From the NCBI RefSeq assembly GCF_040958095.1, contig NC_091195.1, forward strand, positions 27,355,586 to 27,419,585: a stretch of 64,000 bases of DNA, read 5' to 3'. Position numbers and translations under genes: made by a program. Below are positions 10,540-22,500 of this stretch, piece after piece. The DNA comes from Procambarus clarkii (lineage: Eukaryota; Arthropoda; Malacostraca; Decapoda; Cambaridae). Position 1 is the first letter of the stretch. Every line of letters begins with the position of its first letter. The notes under the pieces are model-generated. The model had not been told where the DNA came from and ran no database searches. It worked only from the letters and a program-made list of their open reading frames with translations.

Positions 10540-10820
10540 TGTATTCACCTAGTTGCGCTTGTGGGGGTTGAGCTCCGACTCTTTCGGCCCGCCTCTCAAC
10601 TGTCAATTAATCAACGTATTTTTTTGTTTCACACACACACACACCCACAGGAAGCAGCCTGTAACAGCTGTCTAACTCCCATGTACCTATTTACTGCTAG
10701 GTAACAGGGGCATCAGGGTGAAAGAAACTGCCCAATTGTTTCTACCATCGCCGGGGATTGATCCCCGGTCCACAGGACTATGATTCCCGAGTGCTGTCCA
10801 CTCAGCCATCAGGCGCCCTG
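10540..10820 (-). mobile_element. tRNA-derived SINE, type C
   Basis: Minus strand begins GGCGCCTGATGGCTGAGTGG, has box B-like GGGGATCAATCCCCGGC and the shared body. It carries a (CA)n tract (10630-10645) and a diverged GTTGCGCTTGTGGGGGTTGA segment that also occurs reversed near 16290-16320. Confidence 0.75.
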
Positions 10821-11029
10821 GTGGCTCTTTGCTACTGTTAATTTACTCAGGTACGTCTGTGATGACAATTGCATTACAAGCTAAGCCTTCATTTAGCTTT
10901 AAGTACAGTATTACCCCATTAAATATGTCTCCTAATTGTTTTTTGTTATGTCTGAAATGTTCTGCATATTAGTGACTTTATATAACATACTTTTCTTAGC
11001 TACAAATTAAGTAGAATTGGGTTATCTTG

Positions 11030-11269
11030 AGATGATTTCTGGTCTTAGCGTCCCCGCGGCCTGGTCCTCGACCAGGCTTTCTTTTTGTTACACACCCCCA
11101 GGAAGCAGCCCGTGCAGTTGCACTCCCAGGTACCTATTTGCTGCTAGGTAACAGGGGCATCAGGGTGAAAGAAACATTTTCCCCATTTGTCTCCGCCTCC
11201 ACCGGGGATCGAACCCGGGACCTCAGAACTACGAATCCGAAGCGCTGTCCACCCAGCTGTCAGGCGCTC
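11030..11269 (-). mobile_element. tRNA-derived SINE, type C
   Basis: Head GAGCGCCTGACAGCTGGGTG with box B-like GGGTTCGATCCCCGG; body and tail as in the other SINEs, with the TGTAACAAAAAG insert typical of type C. Confidence 0.85.
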
Positions 11270-11321
11270 AGCTGTGGGTGCTGCCAATTTCCCGTTTAGG
11301 TTGGTTGGACTACAATTAAAG

Positions 11322-12330
11322 CAGTGGGGCCTCAATTTACGATGGTAATCCGTTCCCAGAGACATATTGTAAGTAAATATCGTAAGTCGAAATGATTTTT
11401 CCCATAAGAAATAAAGGGAATTGAATTATCAGTTCCACACACCCCAAAAATTATTAACTTAAAAATACATTTTATACTGAATACAATTTTTTTCTCTAAC
11501 TACAATACAGTACACATGTTTATCTTACCTTTATGGAGGACCCTTGATGGCGTATGGAAGATGGTGAGGAGGGGGGAGGAGGAGGGGGGGAGGAGGAGGG
11601 GGGAGGAGGAGGGGGGAGGAGGAGGGGGGGAGGAGGAGGGGGGAGGAGGAGGGGGGAGGAGGAGGGGGGAGGAGGAGAGGTGTTACTGTTCAGGAGGGGA
11701 GTCCCCTTCCATTATAACATCAGGCAGTGAGGACTTCTCTGGGGTACACTCTCTCCTACCTTTTACCTGCATACCACTAGGACCTGGTTGTGATTCACTG
11801 TTTGTCTCACTAAAAACCTTTCCATAGATTTTTGTTTTTCCATACATTTTAATTTTTGTCTGTAGTGAGGCATCACTGTGTCATTAAAAAGGTTAAGGCA
11901 ACGGCCTACTGAAACGTGATTTGGGCGAGTCATTTCAGCTAAAGTTTGCAATTCTTCCCCATGCTGTACACATTTTCTTAATTAATGCAGAAGGGACATT
12001 CTGTACTGCCTCCTCCTCCTCCCCTGAAGAAATTTCCTCAGCTGTCTCTTGTTGCTGCTCCTTGTGAAGTTCTTCGGTGGTCAGTTCTTCGCTGTGTTCC
12101 TCCACCAGCTCGCAACACACAATACTCACAACACTATGAATGCCACTTTTTCTAAATTTCTCAAACCACCTTCTGCTCACCTTAAAGAACTCGATAAAAT
12201 AGTTTTCACAACTAAGAAAAATGACAGGTTGAATAACAAGAACCATTCAAACAATGGATGCCATACCAATGATGATAATTTTCGAAGACACTATTGCTTT
12301 CTAGAGTGGAATATTGTTCCACACTAACAA
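11322..12330 (-). mobile_element. Tigger/pogo-like DNA transposon, truncated
   Basis: The terminal sequence CAGTGGGGCCTCAATTTACG at 11322 matches the end of the complete copy at 46628-47539. On the minus strand (12246-11763) the C-terminal part of a pogo-type transposase is readable: WFEKFRKSGIHSVV, then EEISSGEEEEAVQNVPSALI, then CLNLFNDTVMPHYRQKLKCM. A stop separates the two segments (after GRIANFS, near 11935). The 5' end of the element is missing, so it is a dead copy. Confidence 0.75.
11565..11683 (+). repeat. Polypurine tract (GGAGGAGGGG)n
   Basis: About 120 bp of only G and A on the plus strand, in imperfect 11-13 bp units, inside the Tigger copy. The complete Tigger at 46628 has just one short CTCCTCCTCCCCCC at the same point, so this is a local expansion. 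Mirror-symmetric purine tracts can form triplexes. Confidence 0.85.
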
Positions 12331-13190
12331 CCCCATTCAAAGCTGGAGAAATTGCTGACCTGGAGAGCGTGAAAAGATCCTTTACTGCTAGAACCCACTC
12401 TATAAAACATCTAAATTATTAGGACTGATTAAAAGTTGCAATCTGTTTTCTCTACAGCAATGGAGAGAGAGAGAGATACTATCACACAATTACCCTGCAT
12501 ATCATGGCAAGTGCTACTTCCCTACCGCCTTCGTACTATCTTAGTTACAGCGAAAATTCTCCATCAAGAATTGTGTATATAGTGTATATATGTTTTGCAC
12601 CTACATCCTGACCGAGTGACATGGCCCTTCACCAACTATTCACTGCGTCATTAACCTGCCGGCTCAGAGTCACCGAAGCCGGTGGGACAGGATGTGACGT
12701 TGCCAGGACAGGTATCTATACCATTGACCAGTGCGGCCTCACCAGGTTACTCCTGGTGCTCACAGGGTGAAGGCATCATTCCCTCTGCTTCAAAGAGTCT
12801 TGGCATCGTAGTAAAATAAGTGCTTACGTAGCCTTAAGTTTATTCGTATTTGTACATACAGTACTTTGTTCAATAATTCAGAGTAACTCATGTTTCTTTT
12901 ATTATAATTATATGTGAGTGTAAAAGCTAAGTTGTAGGTTTAATATTGAAGTACAGTACTTAAATTGCTTTTTTTTTTAATTAAATTAGTTATATCTTTC
13001 TTGACTGTTTACTTCAATGTTTGTCAATATTTCCACACTGCAAAGGTCAACTGCAGTATTTTTGTTTGTTGCCATCGTTATCACACATTTTCATGACAAC
13101 TATGTTACATCTGGTGTAGCAAAATGTGCAGCTTGAAGCTCATTGGCTCTAGCCCACGTGCAGTCTCTCTCTCTCTCTCTCTGCTGTTGC
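12331..13190. other. Intergenic, no gene seen
   Basis: Contains a GC-richer patch at 12600-12790 and a (CT)n run at 13165-13183. No coding motif, RNA or known repeat was recognised. Confidence 0.5.
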
Positions 13191-13210
13191 AACGTGCAAC
13201 TCATCATTGT

Positions 13211-13715
13211 TCATCCACGTCCAGTGCATATCTCTGCTGTCGTAACGTGCAGCAGTGGGTGGCCGTCATCCACGTCCAGTGCATATCTCTGCTGTCATAA
13301 CGTGCAGCAGTGGGTGGCCGTCATCCACGTCCAGTGCATATCTCTGCTGTCGTAACGTGCAGCAGTGGGTGGCCGGCATCCACGTCCAGTGCATATCTCT
13401 GCTGTCGTAACGTGCAGCAGTGGGTGGCCGGCATCCACGTCCAGTGCATATCTCTGCTGTCGTAACGTGCAGCAGTGGGTGGCCGGCATCCACGTCCAGT
13501 GCATATCTCTGCTGTCGTAACGTGCAGTAGTGGGTGGCCGGCATCCATGTCCAGTGCATATCTCTGCTGTCGTAACGTGCAGCAGTGGGTGGCCGGCATC
13601 CACGTCCAGTGCATATCTCTGCTGTCGTAACGTGCAGCAGTGGGTGGCCGGCATCCACGTCCAGTGCATATCTCTGCTGTCGTAACGTGCAGCAGTGGGT
13701 GGCCGGCATCCACCC
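13211..13715. repeat. 55-bp minisatellite, ~9 copies
   Basis: Units start at CATCCACGTCCAGTGCATAT and recur every 55 bp (for example 13267, 13322). Most copies differ by one or two bases. Since 55 is not a multiple of three, all three minus-strand frames stay open and produce 150-180-residue repeats that are not genes. It lies just past the 3' end of DAD1. Confidence 0.9.
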
Positions 13716-13909
13716 ACTGCACATCTCTCAGTTGTATTGCAGAGATCTGTATCCTGAATAATGTTAAGAGTATTTTGTTGTTCGCACACCAAGGCAAAAC
13801 CAGTGCTCACTCGGGCAGTGTTAACCAGGAACAGTTTAGAAATCATTCATGACAATATGATCCATCTTCTGAACAGGAAGTAATAAAAGTTCTCTGGGAA
13901 TGTGTTGGC

Positions 13910-13915
13910 TTTATT
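13910..13915 (-). terminator. Poly(A) signal of DAD1
   Basis: AATAAA on the minus strand, about 180 bp after the DAD1 stop codon. It defines a short 3' UTR of roughly 200 bp. Confidence 0.75.
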
Positions 13916-14091
13916 TCATAATTTTTTTTATACCATGGTGGAATTAATGTTGGCCATCAATATATCTTTAAAAACAATCATTGTGAACCCATGTATGAGA
14001 AAAAATCTCTAGCTTATTACAGTTCTTTTTATACCATATCAAAAATATTTCTTCCAAGTCAAACATGTGAGCTATGCACAATGGCAAAGAA

Positions 14092-17000
14092 TTAACCAAT
14101 AAAATTAATGGTCACAAGGTGCAGAATGATGTGGGCAAAGATAAAATCGGCAAAACCTCGTTCAGCGGAGATTCCACGGAACTGCATTTTGTTTTGGGGA
14201 TTTGCTTGTAATCTCAAACTCACTGTGGGGGAGGAAAAACAAATATTAGCGTAGTGTAAACTTCGCAACAGTAAATGAAATGAGCATTTATCAAAAGAAA
14301 GCACTAAGCCAGTAAGACTGGCTTAGTGCTTAGCACTGTGGGTTATAGAATAGTCAAGACAATCCAACCCACACACATGAAAAAATAAGTGAAGTTTTGG
14401 TCCGTTCTGGACCAATATGAAGTCCCTCTCTGATTCTTTGATTTATCACAATTTGATGAGGGTTGAGGATGGACTAAAACCATCACCATTTTTTCTCTCT
14501 CTCTTGCGCACGCGCATGTGCGTGTGTGTGAGCGTACGTGGGGGTTATTTGTTTCAGCCCCAGTATTGTGACTTATTCTCTGATTATTTAAGAGATGTTA
14601 TACATCTTGCAGAATACCAGTATGAAAGCACACAGACAAATTATGTCACACGAGTCAGTGTGCGTGCTACCAAGGAACACACGAACATGTAAAGAACTAT
14701 GGAGAAAGATAAATTTCTCTTTAACCACGAAATCAGAACGTTCTATGAGGATACTAACAGTGTAACAATGGAGCTCTAACTTTAACCTTACCAAACATTT
14801 TCCACTTCCTATTCCAGTGACAAGAGGAAGGGCATGGGAATAGGTCACATTTGATTGAATGCCATTTGTTATTCATAGCAGTCAATTGACACTCTCCAAC
14901 AGATGCAAATTGCATTATGAATGACAGGGCGAAATCCCATCTCTTCTGCGATAACAGGACAGGCACGAATGGCTTCTTTATCAGTGGAATTTGCTATGCT
15001 ACTGCAGGCAATGCCAATATGGCTGGGAACCCAGCAAAACTACACTGTATACCAGGCAAATGTGAGATACAACCAGCGTTGAATACCCACCACCAAAGAA
15101 TGAGAAGGGATCACAAAGCTGCAGTCAACATATGATGAGGATTTAATGAAATGTAGCAATCATATCATTCATTATGTTTTGTGTCAATGTTTAAATACCA
15201 ATAAATTGTCATCCACACTTCCATGGAAATAAACATTCCAGTAACCTAGGCTGTAGGAGTCTCCTACTAATAACTTTCCTTATTAAGACTACTCATAGCC
15301 CAGTCGATAGAACTTCGATCTTAGACACGTGTGGGGTCCACGATTCAAGACTCCTACAGCCCAGGCGAATGGAATTTCAACACGGTACAATGTTTCCCAT
15401 ATTGTTCCAATAGCTCACTGGTGCACATCTCCTGTGGCAAATAAGTACGACGAGCTCCCCATAGCCCGTGCTGCTTGGAACTTTCTGTTCCGAGTAGCTG
15501 AATCTATAACAACAGCAGCAGCTCAATGGTGGCTCCCAACAGCAACACTTGTGTAGTGTCAATGCCCTTGGCACTGGAAACCAACAAAACCAAGTCATCT
15601 ACAAAAATATTTTATTTTATTTTACAAGACATCAAACCTTTACCTTTGCGCAAAACTATTTATGGGTTGTAACAATGGTGCAGTTCTAGAAAATAGCTCC
15701 AGTTGCTCTCCAACCAGCCTGTTCTCTCAACATGCTACTCCATCCAATTTAACCTATCAAGTCCGAGGCATAATAGATGCTAATATTTTTTTTCTAATAC
15801 AATACTGTGTCACATTTCTCACTAACTGGTCAATTTGATAAAGAAAAAAAAGAGGCATCAAGCGAGAGAACGGGTTGCTCCACACACATTTAATAATCAT
15901 GGTACAGTATTGCGGGGTATCAACTACCGCCCTATTCTTTCTTTCCTCAATTCCTCCATTATTTCCTATACTATTTTTGTGCTCTCCTGCTTACTCATTG
16001 TCTGTATCTACTTTACAATGTTTATGGAGGCAAATTCATCCCTTCTACAACTGTGGCAGCCACACAAGTACACTGGAATCTTGCCTGCTTTACCACATTG
16101 TGGAGACAGTCACTGCTTCTTATACCTAACTATATTTCATTAATTAATTCATTTTGTCAGGGACAGGCAACCTGTGTATGTACGTACATACATGCATGCT
16201 CACACACCCACATGGGTGCTAGGATAGAACTTGTAGAAGCTCGGGAATCTGTACACCAGTAGATTGATGTTTGAGAAACGGGACCAAGAGCCGAATCTCA
16301 ACCCCCACAAGCGCAACTAGGCGAGCAGGAGCCTAGTTCAATCCTACAACCATGTCCCGGTACATACACACATTCTTCCTACCCCCCCCCCCCCTACAAA
16401 ACAAATTATACTCTACATGCATCATTTACAAAGAGGCAAGAAACACTATTACAGTACACAATTATTGTACAATAATTGTTAATGTCATAAAATGAACTTT
16501 TAAGCAATTAATTTAATTATAAGCAATCAACTGTAGTACCTCGTGAAAGGTTAATTACTGTAATTGACAATAAAAGGAGAGGCAGGAAAGGAAAGGAAAT
16601 TATCAGAAACCACTAAGCCAGTATGAGTAGACTGCTATGGTACTTGGAAGGGATATGAGGATGGAGTGAAGGAACGGTACATAACCACTTTAGTTGGCGT
16701 AGGGAGCCGGTCGGCCGAGCGGACAGCACACTGGACTTGTGATCCTGTGGTCCTGGGTTCGATCCCAGGCGCCGGCGCGAAACAATGGGCAGAGTTTCTT
16801 TCACCCTATGCCCCTGTTACCTAGCAGTAAAATAAGTACCTGGGTGTTAGTCAGCTGTCACGGGCTGCTTCCTGGGGATGGAGGCCTGATCGAAGACCGG
16901 GCCGCGGGGACACTAAAGCCCCGAAATCATCTCAAGTCACCAGAGATCAAACGTCAACCCACCAAGAAGTGAGGATGTTACTCTACCAGTCCAAGGAAAT

Positions 17001-17365
17001 TGTAACGTTAATCAATGCCACATTTCATTTCCCATCCTCATTACAGTAACTGCAGCTAAAATAAACATTTACCCATTATGAATTTTGCTGAAGACTATTA
17101 AAAAGGGTTAACATACTGGGTAAAGAAACAACTTCCTAAAGAATGACTTACCACCAAGCACGAAGCATCCAATAGTACATATGAACCCCGAGAGGAAGGA
17201 GTTGAAGGGGAAAGTACCGACAAGGCAGCAGTACACGAACTGCAGAACACCGGTCATGAGCACGTACACCAAGTACGCATCAACTATCTTCAGCTTCTTG
17301 GGGGTGTTCTTCATGTATTCATCATAAAAGTTCTTGATTACCACACTCAGTGTAGTGGAAGACAT
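14092..17365 (-). CDS. DAD1: DAD1, oligosaccharyltransferase subunit
   Basis: Small ER-membrane subunit of the oligosaccharyltransferase complex that N-glycosylates nascent proteins; the name comes from its anti-apoptotic role. Two coding exons are seen: exon 1 at 17365-17152 (from [18 protein letters not shown] to GCFVLG, donor GGTG|GTAAGT) and exon 2 at 14222-14092 (acceptor CCCCCACAG, then [20 protein letters not shown] to INFIG and stop). They join in phase 1 to give 114 residues, against 113 in human. Conserved family blocks are visible: [31 protein letters not shown] and [13 protein letters not shown]; three hydrophobic segments fit the known topology. GTGTTTACAG just ahead of the ATG (about 17375) looks like an acceptor, so a non-coding 5' exon probably lies further upstream and was not located. 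The intron holds SINEs only. Confidence 0.95.
14299..14331. repeat. 15-bp perfect inverted repeat
   Basis: AAGCACTAAGCCAGT and its exact complement, separated by AAG, in the DAD1 intron. It could form a short hairpin; AGCCAGTA also recurs near 16615 and 52010 beside other repeats. Confidence 0.8.
15445..15535 (+). mobile_element. Short SINE (CCATAGCCCGTGCT family)
   Basis: Third copy of the family at 3168, in the DAD1 intron: CCCCATAGCCCGTGCTGCTT, then the hairpin GGAACTTTCTGTTCC and a CAACAGCAGCAGC end. Confidence 0.7.
16703..16936 (+). mobile_element. tRNA-derived SINE, type A
   Basis: Full-length copy, head GGAGCCGGTCGGCCGAGCGG to tail CCCCGAAATCATCTCAAG, in the DAD1 intron, antisense to the gene. 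Confidence 0.9.
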
Positions 17366-17689
17366 GGCTCACAGCTGTAAACACAGAGTTGATTAAGCAA
17401 TACACAAAATTTGGATTCCATATACATATTAATGCTTCACACTAATACTTTTTAAGACTTTGCACTTCACTGAATCCAACATATAACATTCCAAACCTGC
17501 TATTGTCGTCATCAACATTATAACAATCTTCCATGATGTGTTCAAGAAGTGTAATCACCAATACTGTGTTCTAACAAATATTACCTCTATCTTTCCTCTA
17601 ATAAGACCACCAAGTTATCAACAGCATCAATTGACCACATTCAGACCTTGGCTCAATTACAGCACCTCTGTTTAAACGTAAACATCCTA

Positions 17690-18700
17690 AACTTTAAATT
17701 TTTGTGCAACCTTTGGAGAAGGAATCCATCCACAAAGAATAACACAGATTATGAGATAGATATACAGACAGCTTCTAAATTCAGCCACCCAGGAAACTGG
17801 ACTAGCCAAAAGAAACTACATAAGCTTGCTCAAAACAAGGAATAATCCAAAGTGTTTCTACGCCTATGTAAAAAGTAAAATCAAAACAAAAAGACAGTAG
17901 GACCCTTAAAAGACGAGACCAAGTAAGTTACAGTAGACAAACGGACAACAAACACGCTGAATACTTAACATCAGTCTTCCCACTAGAGATATTGGACAAC
18001 TTCCCAGTACCCGGTCGGGTACTGGGAAGGGAGGATACCCAGGGGAGCCGGTCGGCCGAGCGGACAGCACGCTGGACTTGTGGCCCTGGGTTCGATCCCA
18101 GGCGCCGGCGAGAAACAATGTGCAGAGTTTCTTTCACCCTATGCCCCCTGTTACCTAGCAGTAAAATAGGTACTTGGGTGTTAGTCAGCTGCCACGGGTT
18201 GCTTCCTGGGGGTGGAAGCCTGGTCGAGGACCGGGCCGCGGGGACATTAAAAAGCCCCGAAATCATCAAGATAACCTCAAGATATACCCACACATAAATG
18301 TTGGAAGAAGGGCAAGAGAATGTATTAAGGGGATATTCACATGTGTGATGTAATCTGGAAGAGCTTTGACGAGCTAAACGATTCAAGTGCGCCAGCTGAG
18401 GACTTTTAATTTGATCCAGAGTCAAAAAGGAACTGGCAGATGAACTATGTCTACCACTGAAATTCCATTTTGCAAAATCTCTGGATCAAAGGATAGTTCC
18501 CCCTAGATTGGAAACATGCAAATATGACCCCCCCCCCCACTATTTATAAAAAATACAAAAAAAAAATAGGGAGAGTGTTCAGCAGAAAACTACCATCCGA
18601 TCGGCTTGACAGCGCATATCTGCAAGCTCATGGAGAGAATCCTAAAGGAATCATTCACTGTCTTATTAACTGGATCCTTGGTTAGTTCAGGTAGAGGCAA
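17690..18700 (+). mobile_element. LINE RT fragment (CR1-like)
   Basis: Degenerate coding traces read in shifting plus-strand frames: an EN-RT linker (AQNKE, VGPLKDETK near 17810-17930), then RT beginnings (DWKHANMTP, ERILKESFTV near 18500-18660). Several frame breaks and a poly-C/poly-A stretch (18530-18570) interrupt it, and a SINE sits at 18042-18282. Dead copy. Confidence 0.65.
18042..18282 (+). mobile_element. tRNA-derived SINE, type A
   Basis: Inserted in the LINE fragment. The box B region GGTTCGATCCCAGGCGCC is intact; the head lacks about ten bases around ATCCTGTGG relative to other copies. Confidence 0.85.
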
Positions 18701-19536
18701 TTTAGTACTATACATCAGTTTAGTGACATGAATGCTGGAGAGAACGGGGTGGCGTGTCGGTACATACTGTTCAACACACAACACCTTTGTATCAACTAGT
18801 CCAACAACACTAAATGCTCTTTAACTCGTCACTATCTCATTACTCAGCACCAGTTTCAAACATCATCACATTTCACTTTTAATATAGCCACCCCATTCAA
18901 TCCATATTCAATCAAGCTCACTCACTCTTACACAATGGTGAGCACATGCACACACACACGTACACACGCACGCACTCACTCTTACACACAGATGAACACG
19001 TGCACACAAGACACGCACACTCAAAACTAATTTTCTTCCATCCATTTACACTATCAACATTAATGAACAATTCCATTACTACATAAAATCCAACCACATT
19101 AAAAAACCATAATCATTACAAACTCATCTTGGCTTAATATCCAAAAGTCCCCCACTGATTTCAGAATCCATTTTAGATCTTTAAACATTATATACTTTAG
19201 AATACTGGAATTTTAAATGGCATCCATATTTTCTATAAAATCACTCTTTACTATACACACTTGCCTGCGAAACAATTTAGACATGGCCAAGCACTAGACT
19301 CGTCTCGAGTTATTCTGCACTATAGTACAGTATATACAAAAGTTATACAAGTACAGTAATTTGGATACAAGACGTAATCCATAAAAGTGTGGGTAACAAC
19401 AATGGGCGACCTTTGACAAGCCACCAGCTTCCTGTCCGCCATCAAGGCCACTAAAGATGGTGGCCCTTCGGTAAATTCAGGTAGCTTTAATTTACTTGGA
19501 TCATCTGATTCAAACTTGGGCATCAACATTACAAGA
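18701..19536. other. Intergenic, CA-rich, no gene seen
   Basis: Holds (CA)-rich stretches at 18940-19010. On the minus strand 19529-19380 a short unexplained ORF reads SDDPSKLKLPEFTEGPPSL near CCATCTTTAG and GATGGCGGAC, which resemble YY1-like start-site motifs; support is too weak to call a gene. Confidence 0.4.
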
Positions 19537-22500
19537 CCAGTGTCCTACCAACCACACCATGGATACTCACTATACGCAAGGGCCCCAACAGTACGAGACC
19601 ATCGTCCTACCAACCACACCATGGATACTCACTATACGCAAGGCTCTCTTGGGCCCCAACAGTACGAGACCATCGTCGTACCAACCACACCATGGATACT
19701 CACTATACACAAGGCTCTCTTGGGCCCCAACAGTACGAGACCATCGTCCTACCAACCACACCATGGATACTCACTATACGCAAGGCTCTCTTGGGCCCCA
19801 ACAGTACGAGACCATCGTCGTACCAACCATACCATGGATACTCACTATACGCAAGGCTCTCTTGGGCCCCAACAGTAGGAGACCATCGTCCTACCAACCA
19901 CACCATGGATACTCACTATACGCAAGGCTCTCTTGGGCCCCAACAGTACGAGACCATCGTCCTACCAACCACACCATGGATACTCACTATACACAAGGCT
20001 CTCTTGGGCCCCAACAGTACAAGACCATCGTCCTACCAACCACACCATGGATACTCACTATACGCAAAGCTCTCTCGGGCCCCAACAGTACAAGACCATC
20101 GTCCTACCAACCACACCATGGATACTCACTATACGCAAGGCTCTTTTGGGCCCCAACAGTACGAGACCATCGTCCTACCAACCACACCATGGATACTCAC
20201 TATACGCAAGGCTCTTTTGGGCCCCAACAGTACGAGACCATCGTCCTACCAACCACACCATGGATACTCACTATACGCAAGGCACTTTTGGGCCCCAACA
20301 GTACGAGACCATCGTCCTACCAACCATACCAAGGATACTCACTATACACAAGGCTCTCTTGGGCCCCAACAGTACAAGACCAGTGTCCTGCCAACCACAC
20401 CATGGATACTCACTATACGCAAGGGCCCCAACAGTACGAGACCATCGTCCTACCAACCACACCATGGATACTCACTATACACAAGGCTCTCTCGGGCCCT
20501 AACAGTACGAGACCATCGTCCTACCAACCACACCATGGATACTCACTATACGCAAGGCTCTCTTGGGCCCAAACAGTACAAGACCATCGTCCTACCAACC
20601 ACACCATGGATACTCACTATACGCAAGGGCCCCAACAGTACGAGACCATCGTCCTACCAACCATACCAAGGATACTCACTATACACAAGGCTCTCTTGGG
20701 CCCCAACAGTACAAGACCATCGTCCTACCAACCACACCATGGATACTCACTATACGCAAGGGCCCCAACAGTACGAGACCATCGTCCTACCAACCACACC
20801 ATGGATACTCACTATACACAAGGCTCTCTTGGGCCCCAACAGTACAAGACCATCGTCCTACCAACCACACCATGGATACTCACTATACGCAAGGGCCCCA
20901 ACAGTACGAGACCATCGTCCTACCAACCATACCAAGGATACTCACTATACACAAGGCTCTCTTGGGCCCCAACAGTACAAGACCATCGTCCTACCAACCA
21001 CACCATGGATACTCACTATACGCAAGGGCCCCAACAGTACGAGACCATCGTCCTACCAACCACACCATGGATACTCACTATACGCAAGGCTCTCTCGGGC
21101 CCCAACAGTACAAGACCATCGTCCTACCAACCACACCAAGGATACTCACTATACACAAGGCTCTCTTGGGCCCCAACAGTACAAGACCATCGTCCTACCA
21201 ACCACACCATGGATACTCACTATACGCAAGGCTCTCTTGGGCCCCAACAGTACAAGACCATCGTCCTACCAACCACACCATGGATACTCACTATACGCAA
21301 GGCTCTCTTGGGCCCCAACAGTACGAGACCATCGTCCTACCAACCACACCATGGATACTCACTATACGCAAGGCTCTCTCGGGCCCCAACAGTACAAGAC
21401 CATCGTCCTACCAACCACACCAAGGATATTCACTATACGCAAGGCTCTCTCGGGCCCCAACAGTACAAGACCATCGTCCTACCAACCACACCATGGATAC
21501 TCACTATACGCAAGGCTCTCTCGGGCCCCAACAGTACGAGACCAGTGTCCTACCAACCACACCATGGATACTCACTATACGCAAGGCTCTCTCGGGCCCC
21601 AACAGTACAAGACCAGTGTCCTGCCAACCACACCATGGATACTCACTATACGCAAGGGCCCCAACAGTACGAGACCATCGTCCTACCAACCACACCATGG
21701 ATACTCACTATACACAAGGCTCTCTCGGGCCCCAACAGTACGAGACCATCGTCCTACCAACCACACCATGGACACTCACTATACGCAAGGCTCTCTTGGG
21801 CCCAAACAGTACAAGACCATCGTCCTACCAACCACACCATGGATACTCACTATACGCAAGGGCCCCAACAGTACGAGACCATCGTCCTACCAACCATACC
21901 AAGGATACTCACTATACACAAGGCTCTCTTGGGCCCCAACAGTACAAGACCATCGTCCTACCAACCACACCATGGATACTCACTATACGCAAGGGCCCCA
22001 ACAGTACGAGACCATCGTCCTACCAACCACACCATGGATACTCACTATACACAAGGCTCTCTTGGGCCCCAACAGTACAAGACCATCGTCCTACCAACCA
22101 CACCATGGATACTCACTATACGCAAGGGCCCCAACAGTACGAGACCATCGTCCTACCAACCATACCAAGGATACTCACTATACACAAGGCTCTCTTGGGC
22201 CCCAACAGTACAAGACCATCGTCCTACCAACCACACCATGGATACTCACTATACGCAAGGGCCCCAACAGTACGAGACCATCGTCCTACCAACCACACCA
22301 TGGATACTCACTATACGCAAGGCTCTCTCGGGCCCCAACAGTACAAGACCATCGTCCTACCAACCACACCAAGGATACTCACTATACACAAGGCTCTCTT
22401 GGGCCCCAACAGTACAAGACCATCGTCCTACCAACCACACCATGGATACTCACTATACGCAAGGCTCTCTTGGGCCCCAACAGTACAAGACCATCGTCCT

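Noticed and set aside
13266-13846. Cys/His-rich ORFs of 150-180 codons on the minus strand
   Set aside because: All come from the 55-bp minisatellite, open in three frames.
19320-19529. Minus-strand ORF with SDDPSKLKLPEFTEGPP
   Set aside because: Composition looks protein-like and YY1-like motifs are near, but no family, no splice partner and a poor C-terminal part; left as unexplained.
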